DNA of 5,057 nt from an uncultured Ruminococcus sp. Lineage in GTDB: Bacteria > Bacillota > Clostridia > Oscillospirales > Acutalibacteraceae. This document shows positions 4,943 to 5,057 of this stretch, piece after piece. The notes under the pieces were generated by a model, which worked only from the letters and a program-made list of their open reading frames with translations, was not told where the DNA came from and ran no database searches. Position 1 is the stretch's first letter. Each line of letters begins with the position of its first letter. Location of the stretch: the NCBI GenBank assembly GCA_902802975.1, contig CADCOF010000192.1, positions 1 through 5,057 of the forward strand, read 5' to 3'. The position numbers and the translations under genes were made by a program.

Positions 4943-5057
4943 CAGACTGTGCCAAAAGTTCTGAGCATGAACCCTTCCACCGCCTTACGGCGGCTGGGAG
5001 CCGTTGCCAACGGTCCCCCTCCCCTAAAGGGGAGGCTTTAAAAGTGGCTTGGAATCA
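4943..5057. repeat. Hairpin-rich segment resembling a dispersed Clostridia intergenic repeat
   Basis: Three stems occur in a row: CCGCC/GGCGG with loop TTAC (4980-4993), CCGTT/AACGG with loop GCC (5001-5013), and CCTCCCC/GGGGAGG with loop TAAA (5018-5035). GGGAG (4996-5000) could instead pair with CTCCC (5019-5023). The text CCCCTAAAGGGGAGGCTTTAAAAG is of a kind I recall from many Clostridia intergenic regions, but this is memory and not a search. The segment runs off the right edge. No T-run follows the last stem, so it is not called a terminator. Confidence 0.6.

Overview
The window looks like chromosome from an anaerobic Clostridia-type Firmicute, perhaps an Oscillospiraceae/Ruminococcaceae-like gut lineage. 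The reasons are the AT-rich intergenic DNA, strong AGGAGG-type ribosome binding sites, sigma-A promoters with 17-bp spacers, a SipW-type Ser/His signal peptidase beside an anchored surface protein, and dispersed intergenic repeats. This placement is inference from style; no marker gene is present.

Layout, left to right. Bases 1-215 are a GC-rich tandem repeat (two full 92-bp units and a partial third) that runs into the stop codon of ybeY. Bases 215-1635 hold a minus-strand pair, phoH then ybeY, joined by a 4-base ATGA overlap. The conserved start of PhoH continues upstream of its first in-frame ATG, and a well-placed ATG there is out of frame by one base. Bases 1696-2065 are an AT-rich divergent intergenic region. 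It carries a promoter for phoH-ybeY on the minus strand and one for a nitroreductase on the plus strand, both of extended -10 type. The nitroreductase (2066-2593) and a GNAT-family acetyltransferase (2608-3147) form a short plus-strand operon.

Bases 3187-4765 form a cell-envelope module. A consensus promoter (TTGACA-17-TATAAT) leads through a possible 9-residue leader peptide into a secreted protein with a C-terminal anchor (3293-4156). An intrinsic terminator follows, then a SipW-family signal peptidase (4259-4765). The surface protein has a FVKTG motif where a sortase substrate would have LPxTG. The peptidase could mature this protein, although the signal peptide here looks like an ordinary type I signal.

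Bases 4764-5057 are non-coding repeat DNA: a heptanucleotide array (AATGTGC-like), a second heptamer array (TATTAAT), and a GC-rich segment of three hairpins resembling dispersed Clostridia intergenic repeats. Repeat DNA therefore abuts the stop codon of the outermost gene at both ends of the window.

No tRNA, rRNA, CRISPR array, transposase or phage gene was seen. Most genes are ordinary. The points most worth checking are the left-hand repeat, the phoH start, the leader peptide and the surface protein/peptidase pair. I did not find a clear undescribed multi-gene system.
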